From contig JADJVZ010000011.1 of the NCBI GenBank assembly GCA_016716635.1, positions 1,054,001 through 1,118,000 on the forward strand: a DNA stretch of 64,000 bases. The letters run 5' to 3'. The position numbers and the translations under genes were made by a program. This stretch comes from Micropruina sp. (GTDB taxonomy: Bacteria; Actinomycetota; Actinomycetes; Propionibacteriales; Propionibacteriaceae). This document shows positions 8,630 to 16,590 of this stretch, in pieces (position 1 is the stretch's first letter; each line of letters opens with the position of its first letter). The notes beneath the pieces are model-generated. The model worked only from the letters and a program-made list of their open reading frames with translations. It was not told where the DNA came from and did no database searches.

Positions 8630-10954
8630 TTATTCGGTCACCAGCGCATACGCCGAGATTCCTCGAAGCCTGCGCGCGACGAACCAGGTCACCAGCCACG
8701 CGAGCGATATGACCGCTACCGAGACACCCACAACCTGAGCCAGTTCTGGGACGACATTGACCTTCATGATCCCAATCCCACTGAGGAGTGCCCGGATGAG
8801 GGGGGCGAGCGTGAGAGCGCCCACGACTGCCCCGACCAACGCTCCCAACGCCACCGAGGGAACAGCCGCCCATCGCACTTGCCGGGCGATCTCCCGATGG
8901 GTGAACCCCAACGCCTTCTGGACACCAAACTGCCGACGGCTCCGCACCACCATGGTGGCCACCACCAGCCCCACGCCCAAGAGAACGACAACGACGGTGA
9001 AGCCAGCAACGGTGGCACCCAGGATCGGCACAGCGGATAAGTAGCTCGAAAGTTCGACCAGGACGGAAGCTCGGACGTCCGTCACCGTCGTCACGTCGTC
9101 GCCGAACCGGGATTTGATGTCGGTGATGACAGCGTCCCGATCGCCAGTGACGTACAGCGCGACCGTCTCGTAGTGGAACCCCGCGTCCAGCCGGAGATAC
9201 CCGGCCCCCGTCAGCACCCCGAACTGCCCCATGCCACGGGCGCCGCTGGCCAGCCCTGTGACGAGGAAGGGGACCTCCCCACTCCCGACATCGCCTTGCC
9301 AGGTGTCGCCGATGCGCAAGCCCAACCGCGAGGCCACCGGGGCGGCTAACACCACCTCATTGTCATGGCGTGGCAGCCGACCCTCGTACACGGGATCATC
9401 ACGCCACACGCTGGGATCGTCCGTGACCAACATGATCATGTTGGTGCCGCGCACCGATACCCCGGCCGCGCTGGTGGGAAACGCCGTCGTGACGCCCGGC
9501 ACGGATGCGAGCCGCGTCGCGAGTTGGTGGGCATCGACGCCCGCGTGCACCGTGACATCCACGTCCTCCAACTCCCCCACCAGCAGACGAATCGTGGCGT
9601 CGGGACTGCCGAGCAGGCTGCTGGTCATGCCCAGGCTGAACACGGCCGCGAACGTCACCATGGCGATGGTGAGCACAAGAACCAGGCTTTGTCGCCATTG
9701 TTGGAGGGCGGCCTTCACGCCCAAGGCCGGAGCTAGGGGCAACCGGGTCGTGGCAAGCGGAAGCTGCGAGGACCGGTACGTGTGCGGAGCGCCGCCACCT
9801 CGCAGCGCCACGGCAGTAGGAAGGCGCCGCAGAGCGGCCCCGGACGCCGCCGCCAACAAGCCGACCACGCCGGTGAGCGCACCCACGATCCCGAGCATGG
9901 TCACCGGGGCGAAGATCACCTGCCACGTCACGCCACTTTGGGCGGTCAGGACACGCGCCACGGTCGGCAACGCGACATACGACAGGGCCACTCCAACTGC
10001 GGAGCCAACAACTGTCACGAGCGCGAAGGTGGCCGCAAGCGAGGCGATGATGCCGCCCGTCGTGTGGCCGCAGGCGCGAAGCACCCCGATGATCGTGATG
10101 TCTTCAGCAAGGGCGGTGCGCAGCAAGAACCGCATGATGACCACGGCAACCGCGACGATCACCAGGGCGAAGGCGATCAGCACCGTGGAGAAGATCCCGG
10201 CACTCATGGCCGCGCCTGCAGTCAACAGGTCACCGTTGAGATCCCAGTAGCTGGCCACGGGGAAGCTCTGCTTCGTGGCGCGGCCGATTGCATCGGTGGC
10301 CGCGGGGATATCGGCGGCGGCCACCTTCACCATCGTGGCGGGCGCAAAGGACGAATCGGTGAAGTCTGCGAACCCCTTCCCTGGCAACCCGAACGCGAGC
10401 AGGCCGAATCCCGGGGTGCCGGTGTAGGTGTCCTCCACAAAGGCTTGAATGTGAAACCGCACCGCGCCGGTCGCGGTCGTGAGCGTGATCGGATCACCCA
10501 ACGCGTAGTTGCCCGAGGCCCCGAACGCGGCCGGCACCCAGACCGGACGATCCAAGGGCACCTCGGTGCGGGAGGTGATCGTCCGCCGACCCAAATCCAC
10601 CGGGGAGTCCGCGTCATAGACAAACGCAAGTGTGGACAGATCATTGCCGCCATACGCGAGCGTCACCCTGGCAAGCCAACCCGGTTGCGCCTCGACCTGA
10701 CGCACCGCGGAATCCCTGGTCAGGTCCGATACCACCGTCTCCCAGCCGGGAAGGTGGCCCACCAGGACAACAGCCTGGGGTGCGTTCCAGGCGGCTTGCT
10801 TGGCCGCCAGATTATGCGCGTAGTCGGTGGCCAGGAGGAGGCCGACATTGGCCAGGACCCCGGCGATGAGGGCGAGCAGCAGCATCGAGATGGCTTGTCC
10901 TGGACGCTTGCGCAGGTCGCGCTTGATGAGCAGGCCCATGGCACGCACGCTCAC
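8630..10954 (-). CDS. ABC transporter permease, FtsX/MacB type
   Basis: A large permease (774 residues) with two FtsX-type domains. TM1 lies at about residues 20-42 with RDLRKRPGQAISMLLLALIAG, followed by an extracytoplasmic domain to about residue 230. Three TMs follow (STVLIAFALVIVAVAVV, then two to residue 380). The layout then repeats: TM near residue 425 (LVLVLTIAMVTFAAVFSLGM), a second external domain to about 640, and three C-terminal TMs. This matches efflux or lipoprotein-handling MacB/FtsX proteins rather than nutrient importers. The GTG start overlaps the stop of the ATPase gene, so the two form one transporter. It is convergent with ybaK across 40 bp. Confidence 0.88.
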   Translation of the reverse strand: MSVRAMGLLIKRDLRKRPGQAISMLLLALIAGVLANVGLLLATDYAHNLAAKQAAWNAPQAVVLVGHLPGWETVVSDLTRDSAVRQVEAQPGWLARVTLAYGGNDLSTLAFVYDADSPVDLGRRTITSRTEVPLDRPVWVPAAFGASGNYALGDPITLTTATGAVRFHIQAFVEDTYTGTPGFGLLAFGLPGKGFADFTDSSFAPATMVKVAAADIPAATDAIGRATKQSFPVASYWDLNGDLLTAGAAMSAGIFSTVLIAFALVIVAVAVVIMRFLLRTALAEDITIIGVLRACGHTTGGIIASLAATFALVTVVGSAVGVALSYVALPTVARVLTAQSGVTWQVIFAPVTMLGIVGALTGVVGLLAAASGAALRRLPTAVALRGGGAPHTYRSSQLPLATTRLPLAPALGVKAALQQWRQSLVLVLTIAMVTFAAVFSLGMTSSLLGSPDATIRLLVGELEDVDVTVHAGVDAHQLATRLASVPGVTTAFPTSAAGVSVRGTNMIMLVTDDPSVWRDDPVYEGRLPRHDNEVVLAAPVASRLGLRIGDTWQGDVGSGEVPFLVTGLASGARGMGQFGVLTGAGYLRLDAGFHYETVALYVTGDRDAVITDIKSRFGDDVTTVTDVRASVLVELSSYLSAVPILGATVAGFTVVVVLLGVGLVVATMVVRSRRQFGVQKALGFTHREIARQVRWAAVPSVALGALVGAVVGALTLAPLIRALLSGIGIMKVNVVPELAQVVGVSVAVISLAWLVTWFVARRLRGISAYALVTE

Positions 10955-11751
10955 CACCCCAAACCGGCGAGGAAGCCGACCGCTGCACGCGTGCGCTCAC
11001 CGTCATCCACGGAATGCGAACGAAGGTCCAAGTCGCCAGCGATGCTCCCGTCCCGCAGATAAACGATCCGCTCGCCCCGGGCCGCCGACTTCACGTCATG
11101 GGTGACCATCACGATCGTTTGCCCGGATTCGTGCACGCGGGACAACAGGTCGAGAACGAGCCGGCCGTACTCCGAGTTCAGTTGCCCCGTCGGCTCGTCC
11201 GCAAAAAGCACCGCTGGGTTGTTGATCAGCCCGCGCACGATCCCGACGCGCTGGGCCTCACCCCCCGACAGCATCGAGGGGAACTTCCTCCGGTCTTGGG
11301 CGCTGAGCCCCACGAGGTCGAACAGTTCATCGGCACGGGTTCGAACGGCAGCCTTGTCGCGGGACGTGAGCAGCCCGACCGCCATCACGTTGTCCATCAC
11401 GCTCAGCGCATCTAAGAGGTAGATCTGCTGAAAGACGAAACCGCAATGGTCGCGGCGGAAGCGAGCCAGCCGATCCTCGGAGAACCCTGAGATGTCAACG
11501 TCGTCAACCGTGACTCTCCCCAGGCTGGGACGATCCATGCCCGACAACGCGTAGAGCAATGTCGACTTACCGGCACCGGAGGGACCCATGATCACGGTGA
11601 AGGACCCTCGCTCGACGGTGAGGTCAAGGTTCTTCAGGACGTGTTGTTGAGTCCCCCCGGTTGAGAAGGTCTTCGACAACTTCTCAGTCACGATGACCGG
11701 ATCATCGACAGTGGCGTGGTGCTCGGCGATGGGGGCTGCGGTATGCAACAT
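10951..11751 (-). CDS. ABC transporter ATP-binding protein (MacB/LolD-like)
   Basis: A 266-residue ATPase that pairs with the FtsX-type permease. Walker A is GPSGAGKST, the Q-loop is CGFVFQQIYLLDALSV, the signature is LSGGEAQRV, Walker B is AVLFADEPTG and the switch His is in MVTHDV. LFADEPTGQLNSE and TIVMVTHD are typical of the LolD/MacB/FtsE group. The ATG is preceded by GAGGAG at 6 nt. A pair of 11-bp-spaced direct repeats 70-85 bp upstream could bind the response regulator encoded just upstream, making this a regulated target. Substrate unknown; peptide antibiotics or envelope lipids are the usual guesses. Confidence 0.93.
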   Translation of the reverse strand: MLHTAAPIAEHHATVDDPVIVTEKLSKTFSTGGTQQHVLKNLDLTVERGSFTVIMGPSGAGKSTLLYALSGMDRPSLGRVTVDDVDISGFSEDRLARFRRDHCGFVFQQIYLLDALSVMDNVMAVGLLTSRDKAAVRTRADELFDLVGLSAQDRRKFPSMLSGGEAQRVGIVRGLINNPAVLFADEPTGQLNSEYGRLVLDLLSRVHESGQTIVMVTHDVKSAARGERIVYLRDGSIAGDLDLRSHSVDDGERTRAAVGFLAGLGW

Positions 11752-11777
11752 GACGACTCCTCAGGGGGTTAGCAACG

Positions 11778-11835
11778 ACGTTACGCAGCAGCCCCTGACG
11801 CGGTGGTGTCGAATTTCTTACGACTTCCCTACGAC
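11778..11835 (-). promoter_or_regulatory. Candidate response-regulator-controlled promoter of the ABC operon
   Basis: Upstream of the ATPase gene, TACGAC occurs twice on the plus strand with an 11-bp period (11819-11824 and 11830-11835), the spacing typical of OmpR-family binding sites. A TAACGT -10-like box lies at 11778-11783. No -35 is apparent, as expected for an activated promoter. This is inference from spacing only. Confidence 0.35.
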
Positions 11836-11879
11836 GACCTCGGCATGGACTCGCGCACCAGGGCACGCACAAACCATCG

Positions 11880-13139
11880 CTACGCCAACGGCACGCCCAC
11901 GGTGATGGTGAACCCCTCCGATCCCTGCCGGACACCGATCTCGCCCCCCATGCGTTCCATGAGCCAGGCGCTGGTGAAAAGACCCAACCCATGACCGGGC
12001 CGATCCCCTACGTTCGAGCCTCGGACGCCGCGGTTGAAGAGGGCGCCGAGTTCTGCGTCAGGAACTCCGGGCCCCGAGTCGGTGAAGGCGAGTTCCACGA
12101 GCGGACCCGCCAACGTGGCCGTCACGCTGATCGGGGTGTCAGCGTACTTGTAGGAGTTCCCGAGGACGTTGTCAAAGACCTGGGCGAGCCTCGCCGGATC
12201 GATCCGTACCAGACATTCCGGCATGGCCCCCACCTGGGCTCGTCCCTGATAGTCCGCGTCCCGCACCAGTTGGGCCATCACGGTCGCAGGGACGTCCGCC
12301 GGGACCACCTGCAGGGCGGCGAGTTCGTCGGCGTTGGCTCGAAACAGGTCGGTCACCAAAGTGTCCAGTTGAGCGGTCTTGGCCCGGATGACATCGAGAC
12401 GCGACGCGACAACGGGATCCGTGATCTGGGCGCGGAGCAGTTCAGTGGTGGCCGCGATGGAGGCCACGGGCGTCCGAACGTCGTGGCTGATTTGGGCCAC
12501 GAGTGCCTGCTTCGATTCACGCGTCGCGAGCTCTCGCTGCCGGGCGGACGCCAGCTCGGTCCGCAGCAGGTCGAAGCTCTCGGTCCAGGCCCCGAACACG
12601 TTGCCGCGATCCATCGCCAGCGGGGCTTCCAGGTCGCCGGCGGCGACCCGAGTCGCGAACGACCGCAGCGCCTGAAACGGTCGGACAACGCTCAGCTGCA
12701 GCCACAGCGCGACCCCGGCGACGCCCAGCGTGGCAGCGGCGATGGCGACAGTCGCAGCGATGGCGACATCCCCGCGACTCGCCGCCTCGTTGGCCGCCAC
12801 CGCATCGAGGAGGTACACCATGCCCACGACGCGTCCATCAACCACGACGGGCGCCACAAGCGCGCGCTGTTGGGCGGCGTCGAAGCGTGACGTGGGCGCC
12901 GAACTCGACGTGCTCGCCAGCACGCGATCAGTGACGTCCACCACGGTGAGGGGCTCGCGGACGCGAGCGAACGTGGAGGCCGCCACCTCCGGCCACGCGG
13001 CCTGAGCAAGGTGCACCGCGTCGTTGAGGGCCGCGACATCGGGAGTCGGGGCCGGGCGCGCCTCGACGGTCCACACAGCCACGATGCCGCAGGTGGCGAT
13101 TCCGAGGAGCGCCAGCAGCCCGAGGACGAGTCGCCTCAC
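11880..13139 (-). CDS. Sensor histidine kinase
   Basis: A 419-residue two-component sensor. TM1 spans about residues 4-26, followed by an extracytoplasmic sensor of about 110 residues and TM2 (VAIAATVAIAAATLGVAGVALWL). A HAMP domain follows (VVRPFQALRSFATRVAAGDLEAPL), then HisKA with the phospho-His in QISHDVRTPVASIAATTELL. The HATPase has an N-box FDNVLGNSYKYA, G1 FTDSGPGVPD and G2 GHGLGLF. The GTG start overlaps the regulator stop (GTGA); the open frame upstream is regulator sequence in another phase and is ignored. The ABC operon follows 128 bp downstream on the same strand, suggesting control of the transporter. The sensor is larger than the short loop of BceS-type kinases, so direct sensing is more likely. 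Confidence 0.93.
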   Translation of the reverse strand: MRRLVLGLLALLGIATCGIVAVWTVEARPAPTPDVAALNDAVHLAQAAWPEVAASTFARVREPLTVVDVTDRVLASTSSSAPTSRFDAAQQRALVAPVVVDGRVVGMVYLLDAVAANEAASRGDVAIAATVAIAAATLGVAGVALWLQLSVVRPFQALRSFATRVAAGDLEAPLAMDRGNVFGAWTESFDLLRTELASARQRELATRESKQALVAQISHDVRTPVASIAATTELLRAQITDPVVASRLDVIRAKTAQLDTLVTDLFRANADELAALQVVPADVPATVMAQLVRDADYQGRAQVGAMPECLVRIDPARLAQVFDNVLGNSYKYADTPISVTATLAGPLVELAFTDSGPGVPDAELGALFNRGVRGSNVGDRPGHGLGLFTSAWLMERMGGEIGVRQGSEGFTITVGVPLA

Positions 13140-13825
13140 GACGGGTCCTCGAAGAGGTAGCCGCGCCCCCACACCGTCTTGATGTAGCGCGGATGCTCCG
13201 GATCGGGTTCCAATCGCGCCCTCAGCCGTCGGATGTGCACCGTTAAGGTGCCGTCGCTCGTGAAGGGCTCGCCCCAGACGTCGTCGATGATGTCTTGCTT
13301 GGTTGCCACGCGTCCGCGATGCCGAACGAGGTGGCGGAGGAGGCGATCTTCGGTCGTCGTGAGGTGCAGTTCGACTCCTCGGAGCCACGTTCGCCCCGAG
13401 GCCTCGTCGACATGCAAATACCCGTCATCGAAGTCGCCTGAGTCTGTGAGCGGTGTCCCCCGGGTGAGCGCGCGCCGCACTTTGGCGAGTAAGACGGCTA
13501 ACGAGAATGGTTTGGTCACATAGTCGTCGCCACCGAGGCTGAGGGCGAGAATCTGATCGTCATCGGAGGCGCGGGCCGACACGAAGATGATGGGAACGTC
13601 GGCCGTGGCGCGCACGGCTCGGCAGAAGGCGAAGCCGTTCATGGCAGGCAGGTTGACGTCCAGCAGAACCACGCCCACGGTCACCCTGCTCAGGAGGACG
13701 AGGGCGTCTTCCGCGGTGAGACAGTGGTGGGTAGCGAGCCCCGAGGCCTCCAGGTACTCAGCAGTCGCCAGGGCCAACTCCCGCTCATCCTCAACGATCA
13801 AGACGTCGTGGTGCTCGGTGGACAT
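13136..13825 (-). CDS. OmpR/PhoB-family response regulator
   Basis: A 229-residue regulator. The receiver has the acidic pocket LIVEDERE, phospho-Asp in VVLLDVNLPAMNGF, the Thr/Ser region FVSARAS and Lys in DDYVTKPFSLAVL. The C-terminal winged helix carries LTTTEDRLLRHLVRHRGRV, then VHIRRLRARLEPDPEHPRYIKTVWGRGYLF, typical of OmpR/PhoB DNA-binding domains. The ATG at 13825 is preceded by GGGAGGAG. It is the first gene of the regulator-kinase pair, with a 4-nt overlap. The 11-bp direct repeats upstream of the ABC operon are its best candidate site. Confidence 0.95.
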   Translation of the reverse strand: MSTEHHDVLIVEDERELALATAEYLEASGLATHHCLTAEDALVLLSRVTVGVVLLDVNLPAMNGFAFCRAVRATADVPIIFVSARASDDDQILALSLGGDDYVTKPFSLAVLLAKVRRALTRGTPLTDSGDFDDGYLHVDEASGRTWLRGVELHLTTTEDRLLRHLVRHRGRVATKQDIIDDVWGEPFTSDGTLTVHIRRLRARLEPDPEHPRYIKTVWGRGYLFEDPS

Positions 13826-13907
13826 GAGCCACTCCTCCCGTGCTGAGTGCCCCTCATGGTGGCACACGGGTGGGTCCGTCCTACGCGCTTGGGAGCCGTG
13901 ACAAACC

Positions 13908-14465
13908 TTACGAGTGCCGAGGGTCCCCTTCGTTCTGGCCAGCCGCCCAGAAGCTGAAGGCGCTGGTGGCTCCCAGCGAGGAGAGGTAGCCCTCCTCGGA
14001 CGACGGGTCGAGCCACACCACATTGCCACCGATACGGGGGTGGGCCCCGTGTGGGGCGTAGCTGGTGGTGAGCAGAACGAGGGCCGGCCGCGGGAGCCAG
14101 GGCGCCTGGACGCCCGGGGCGTGCGGCAACTCCAGAAAGAGCGATTCGCGCTTGTCGGCCCGCAGCACGTCAAGGAGCCCCTCCGCCTCGGCAGCGTTCG
14201 GATCCAGGCCGTCGCTGGCTGCCGCTCGGATCAGCGCCTCTTGGAGCTTTCCCGCCGTGTCGCGACCGTGGCGCACGCGCGCCGCGCTGCGGTCGCGGTC
14301 GTCCAGGGTCAAGTAGCCCGGCATGAGCTCCTCAAGCGCCTCGGCGGGAGTATCGGCTTGGACGGTGCTGCCGTCCGGGAGCGCGAGGACCACCGGCCAC
14401 TCTGTGCCGTCCGGACGCGTGGGGTTGATGCCACAGCACCCCGCGTGATGGTTTCGGTTTCTCAT
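13908..14465 (-). CDS. Unrecognised protein coupled to the CYTH-CHAD gene
   Basis: I do not recognise this 185-residue protein. Its ATG overlaps the CYTH-CHAD stop (ATGA), so it should be co-translated with it. The N-terminus MRNRNHHAGCCG carries a small His/Cys cluster that could bind metal. A short beta-rich segment follows (WPVVLALPDGSTVQADTPAEALEELMPGY), then a helical acidic middle and a C-terminal segment IGGNVVWLDPSSEEGYLSSLG. There are no TMs or signal peptide. The longer open frame upstream is antisense to part of the CHAD gene and is ignored. The function may relate to polyphosphate or organic-phosphate metabolism through its partner, but that is a guess. Confidence 0.7.
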   Translation of the reverse strand: MRNRNHHAGCCGINPTRPDGTEWPVVLALPDGSTVQADTPAEALEELMPGYLTLDDRDRSAARVRHGRDTAGKLQEALIRAAASDGLDPNAAEAEGLLDVLRADKRESLFLELPHAPGVQAPWLPRPALVLLTTSYAPHGAHPRIGGNVVWLDPSSEEGYLSSLGATSAFSFWAAGQNEGDPRHS

Positions 14466-15946
14466 GCGAGGGCCCCGTCGCCATGCCAAGCCGGTTCGAG
14501 GTGGCGTGCTTCGTCGAGGGAATAGGCCAGCGCAGCCAGAAGGGCCGGACGCGCTGCGGCGAGCGCCTCTGATGCGGCCGCCAATGCGCGGACCTTGAGC
14601 GCGAGATAGGGCGACTCGGGCTCCCCCGCGGACCGGGCTTCGGCTCGCACGGCCGTAATCGTGACGAGTAGCACGATCGCGTCCTGCAGGTCGCCGAGGG
14701 TCTCGGTGACCTGCTCCCACAACTCGGCACCGACCTCGGCGGAGGTGCCGAATACCGGTACCAGTCCCTCGTGGGCGTAGCGCACCGACTTGGCGGCCTT
14801 GCGGACCTCATGCCACCGCGCGGGCTCGTGCGGACGTGCCTCAGCCGCGACCAACAGCCCCCGGACGCGAGCCACCACTTTGTGGAGTGCCGCAGGTGCC
14901 ACCTCCACCACCGGGAGCAGCGCAACGTCGCGCACCCGCCACATCGAGAGCCAGGCCTCAAGCTCGCCGCGGAGATCGGCGTAGCGCTCCGAGGATTGGA
15001 CGTCGGCGAGCGCCGCCAGGGCGTGTGTGTGGCGTGACGTCATCGTGACGGCAATGCGGGCTCTGGCCTCGCTCAGACCGGGCACCGTAGGGTCCACCGC
15101 ATCGAGTTCGCGGCGGATGCGATCGCCTTGCACTTCTGCGTCGCGGGCCAGGCCCAGGGCGCTGGCATACCAACGCAGATCCTCGGCGAAGCGACCCTGT
15201 CCGCGTGTCAAGCCTGGATATGTGCGCACTGCGCTCCGCAGCCGCCGGGTCGCCACCCGGGCCTTGTGTACGGCGTCCGGGGCATCATCCGCCACCGCCG
15301 GTTCCAACGCCTGCAGCGCGCCGATCTGGTGGGCCACATAGGCGCGCACGACGTCCCCGGTTGCCGACGTGGGGCCCGGCGGCAGCTGAGGCACGGCCTC
15401 GACCAGCGCGTGGCCCGCCTTGGACGTCCAGGCCGCCACCACGAGACCGTCGGCCAACGCTTCGGCAACCACCGTGTCGAGCCATTCGCGCGAGCCCTGG
15501 ACGTGTTCTAGCTCGAGTTCGCGCCAGTTTCGTTCCCGAGTGCCCGTAAACGAGTGGACGTCATCGAGGCTTGCCAGCAGCACGTCGTCACCTCGCGATA
15601 TCCGCCACTCCCGGCGGCGCGTCGACAACGAGGTGACGGGGATCAGCGCTTGGCGCTCGATGAGATCAGCGACCCGGGCGCGCAACTCCGCCGGCAGCAG
15701 CAACGAGTCAGGAAGCAGAGTCTCATCGCGTCCGCCATCGTGGGGAGCCAGCTTGAGGTGCCAGCCCGCATCGTGTCCCCCCAAGCGGTGGCGCAGCGTC
15801 ACATGGGCGCGATGCAGCACCAGGTCGAGGGTGTCGAAGTAGGTCGCCGTCAGGGCAAAGTCTGCGGACGCCTGTGGCGGGCGCCACCGGGCTGGGAGTT
15901 CCTGGCCGTCGGGAACCTCGAACTTGACCTCACGCTCGATGGGCAC
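14462..15946 (-). CDS. CYTH and CHAD domain protein
   Basis: A 494-residue fusion. The N-terminal CYTH domain begins with the ExExK signature in PIEREVKFEV and continues with YFDTLDLVLHRAHVTLRHRLGG and WHLKLAPHDGG. The C-terminal CHAD domain starts near residue 205 with repeats of VHKARVATRRLRSAVRTY and WHEVRKAAKSVRYAHEGL. CYTH domains bind triphosphorylated substrates; CHAD domains bind polyphosphate, and CYTH-CHAD fusions associate with polyphosphate granules. The GTG at 15946 has GGGAG 7 nt upstream. The gene lies between a DUF2567-like membrane gene and the coupled unknown gene. Confidence 0.93.
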   Translation of the reverse strand: MPIEREVKFEVPDGQELPARWRPPQASADFALTATYFDTLDLVLHRAHVTLRHRLGGHDAGWHLKLAPHDGGRDETLLPDSLLLPAELRARVADLIERQALIPVTSLSTRRREWRISRGDDVLLASLDDVHSFTGTRERNWRELELEHVQGSREWLDTVVAEALADGLVVAAWTSKAGHALVEAVPQLPPGPTSATGDVVRAYVAHQIGALQALEPAVADDAPDAVHKARVATRRLRSAVRTYPGLTRGQGRFAEDLRWYASALGLARDAEVQGDRIRRELDAVDPTVPGLSEARARIAVTMTSRHTHALAALADVQSSERYADLRGELEAWLSMWRVRDVALLPVVEVAPAALHKVVARVRGLLVAAEARPHEPARWHEVRKAAKSVRYAHEGLVPVFGTSAEVGAELWEQVTETLGDLQDAIVLLVTITAVRAEARSAGEPESPYLALKVRALAAASEALAAARPALLAALAYSLDEARHLEPAWHGDGALA

Positions 15947-15950
15947 CGGG

Positions 15951-16577
15951 CTACTCCCGAATCGGTTGTGGTTCCGGCACGATCTCACCAAGATCGTCGG
16001 GTGCGGCACCCTCAGGCGCGGGCAGTTCGGCAGGCATCCGGCGGCGCCGCTCACGTCGCGGTTCGGTGTCGTCGGGCGCGAGGGCCGACGCGATGAGAAT
16101 CACACCCACGGCGGCAAACGCCCAGACCACGATGGCCACCGGCGAGCGGAGCGTCAGGGCAACCGGCACGTAATCTCCTGGGTTGGCCGCGGCGATCCGA
16201 GGCTCGAGTCGACCCGGTCCGAGCAAGACCCCGACCTGCCAGCAGGTGAGGCCCGCCATCATCGCGGCCGCCAACGCCCCCACCGGAACGATCCAGCCAA
16301 GCTTGCGGAAGCGCGCCCACATGGCGCCACCGATGATGATGCCCCCGACGGCGCCGATGACGACGTACCAGGCGTCCGCACCGAAGATCTGGGCCAGGCC
16401 GGCCTCGGTCATGGTGGCGCCGCCGTCGATGAGGATGCGATATCTCGGGAGCGGGGCGATGCGGGACCAGATCACCCCCGCAATGCCACCAATAACAAGG
16501 GACGACACAGTCACGCCCGTCAGCCACGCGGCGGTGCGTCCCCGGGCGACGGGGGTCTCGGGCTCTGTGCTGCTCAT
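15951..16577 (-). CDS. DUF2567-like membrane protein
   Basis: A 208-residue protein with four predicted TMs: GVTVSSLVIGGIAGVIWSRI, WYVVIGAVGGIIIGGAMWA, LGWIVPVGALAAAMMAGLTC and AIVVWAFAAVGVILIASAL. A periplasmic-type loop IAPLPRYRILIDGGATMT follows TM1. The arrangement and the GAxGGxxxGxxxW pattern in TM2 resemble actinobacterial DUF2567 proteins; that assignment is from memory of the family pattern. The ATG has no ribosome binding site, but TAGGCT lies 7 nt upstream, suggesting leaderless expression. Its stop is 4 nt from the CYTH-CHAD GTG. Function unknown. Confidence 0.65.
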   Translation of the reverse strand: MSSTEPETPVARGRTAAWLTGVTVSSLVIGGIAGVIWSRIAPLPRYRILIDGGATMTEAGLAQIFGADAWYVVIGAVGGIIIGGAMWARFRKLGWIVPVGALAAAMMAGLTCWQVGVLLGPGRLEPRIAAANPGDYVPVALTLRSPVAIVVWAFAAVGVILIASALAPDDTEPRRERRRRMPAELPAPEGAAPDDLGEIVPEPQPIRE

Positions 16578-16584
16578 CAGCGCC

Positions 16585-16590
16585 AGCCTA
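16585..16590 (-). promoter_or_regulatory. Leaderless -10 box of the DUF2567-like gene
   Basis: TAGGCT on the minus strand ends 7 nt before the ATG at 16577. It overlaps the last bases of dnaE, whose TAG stop (16588-16590) forms its first three bases. Confidence 0.4.
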
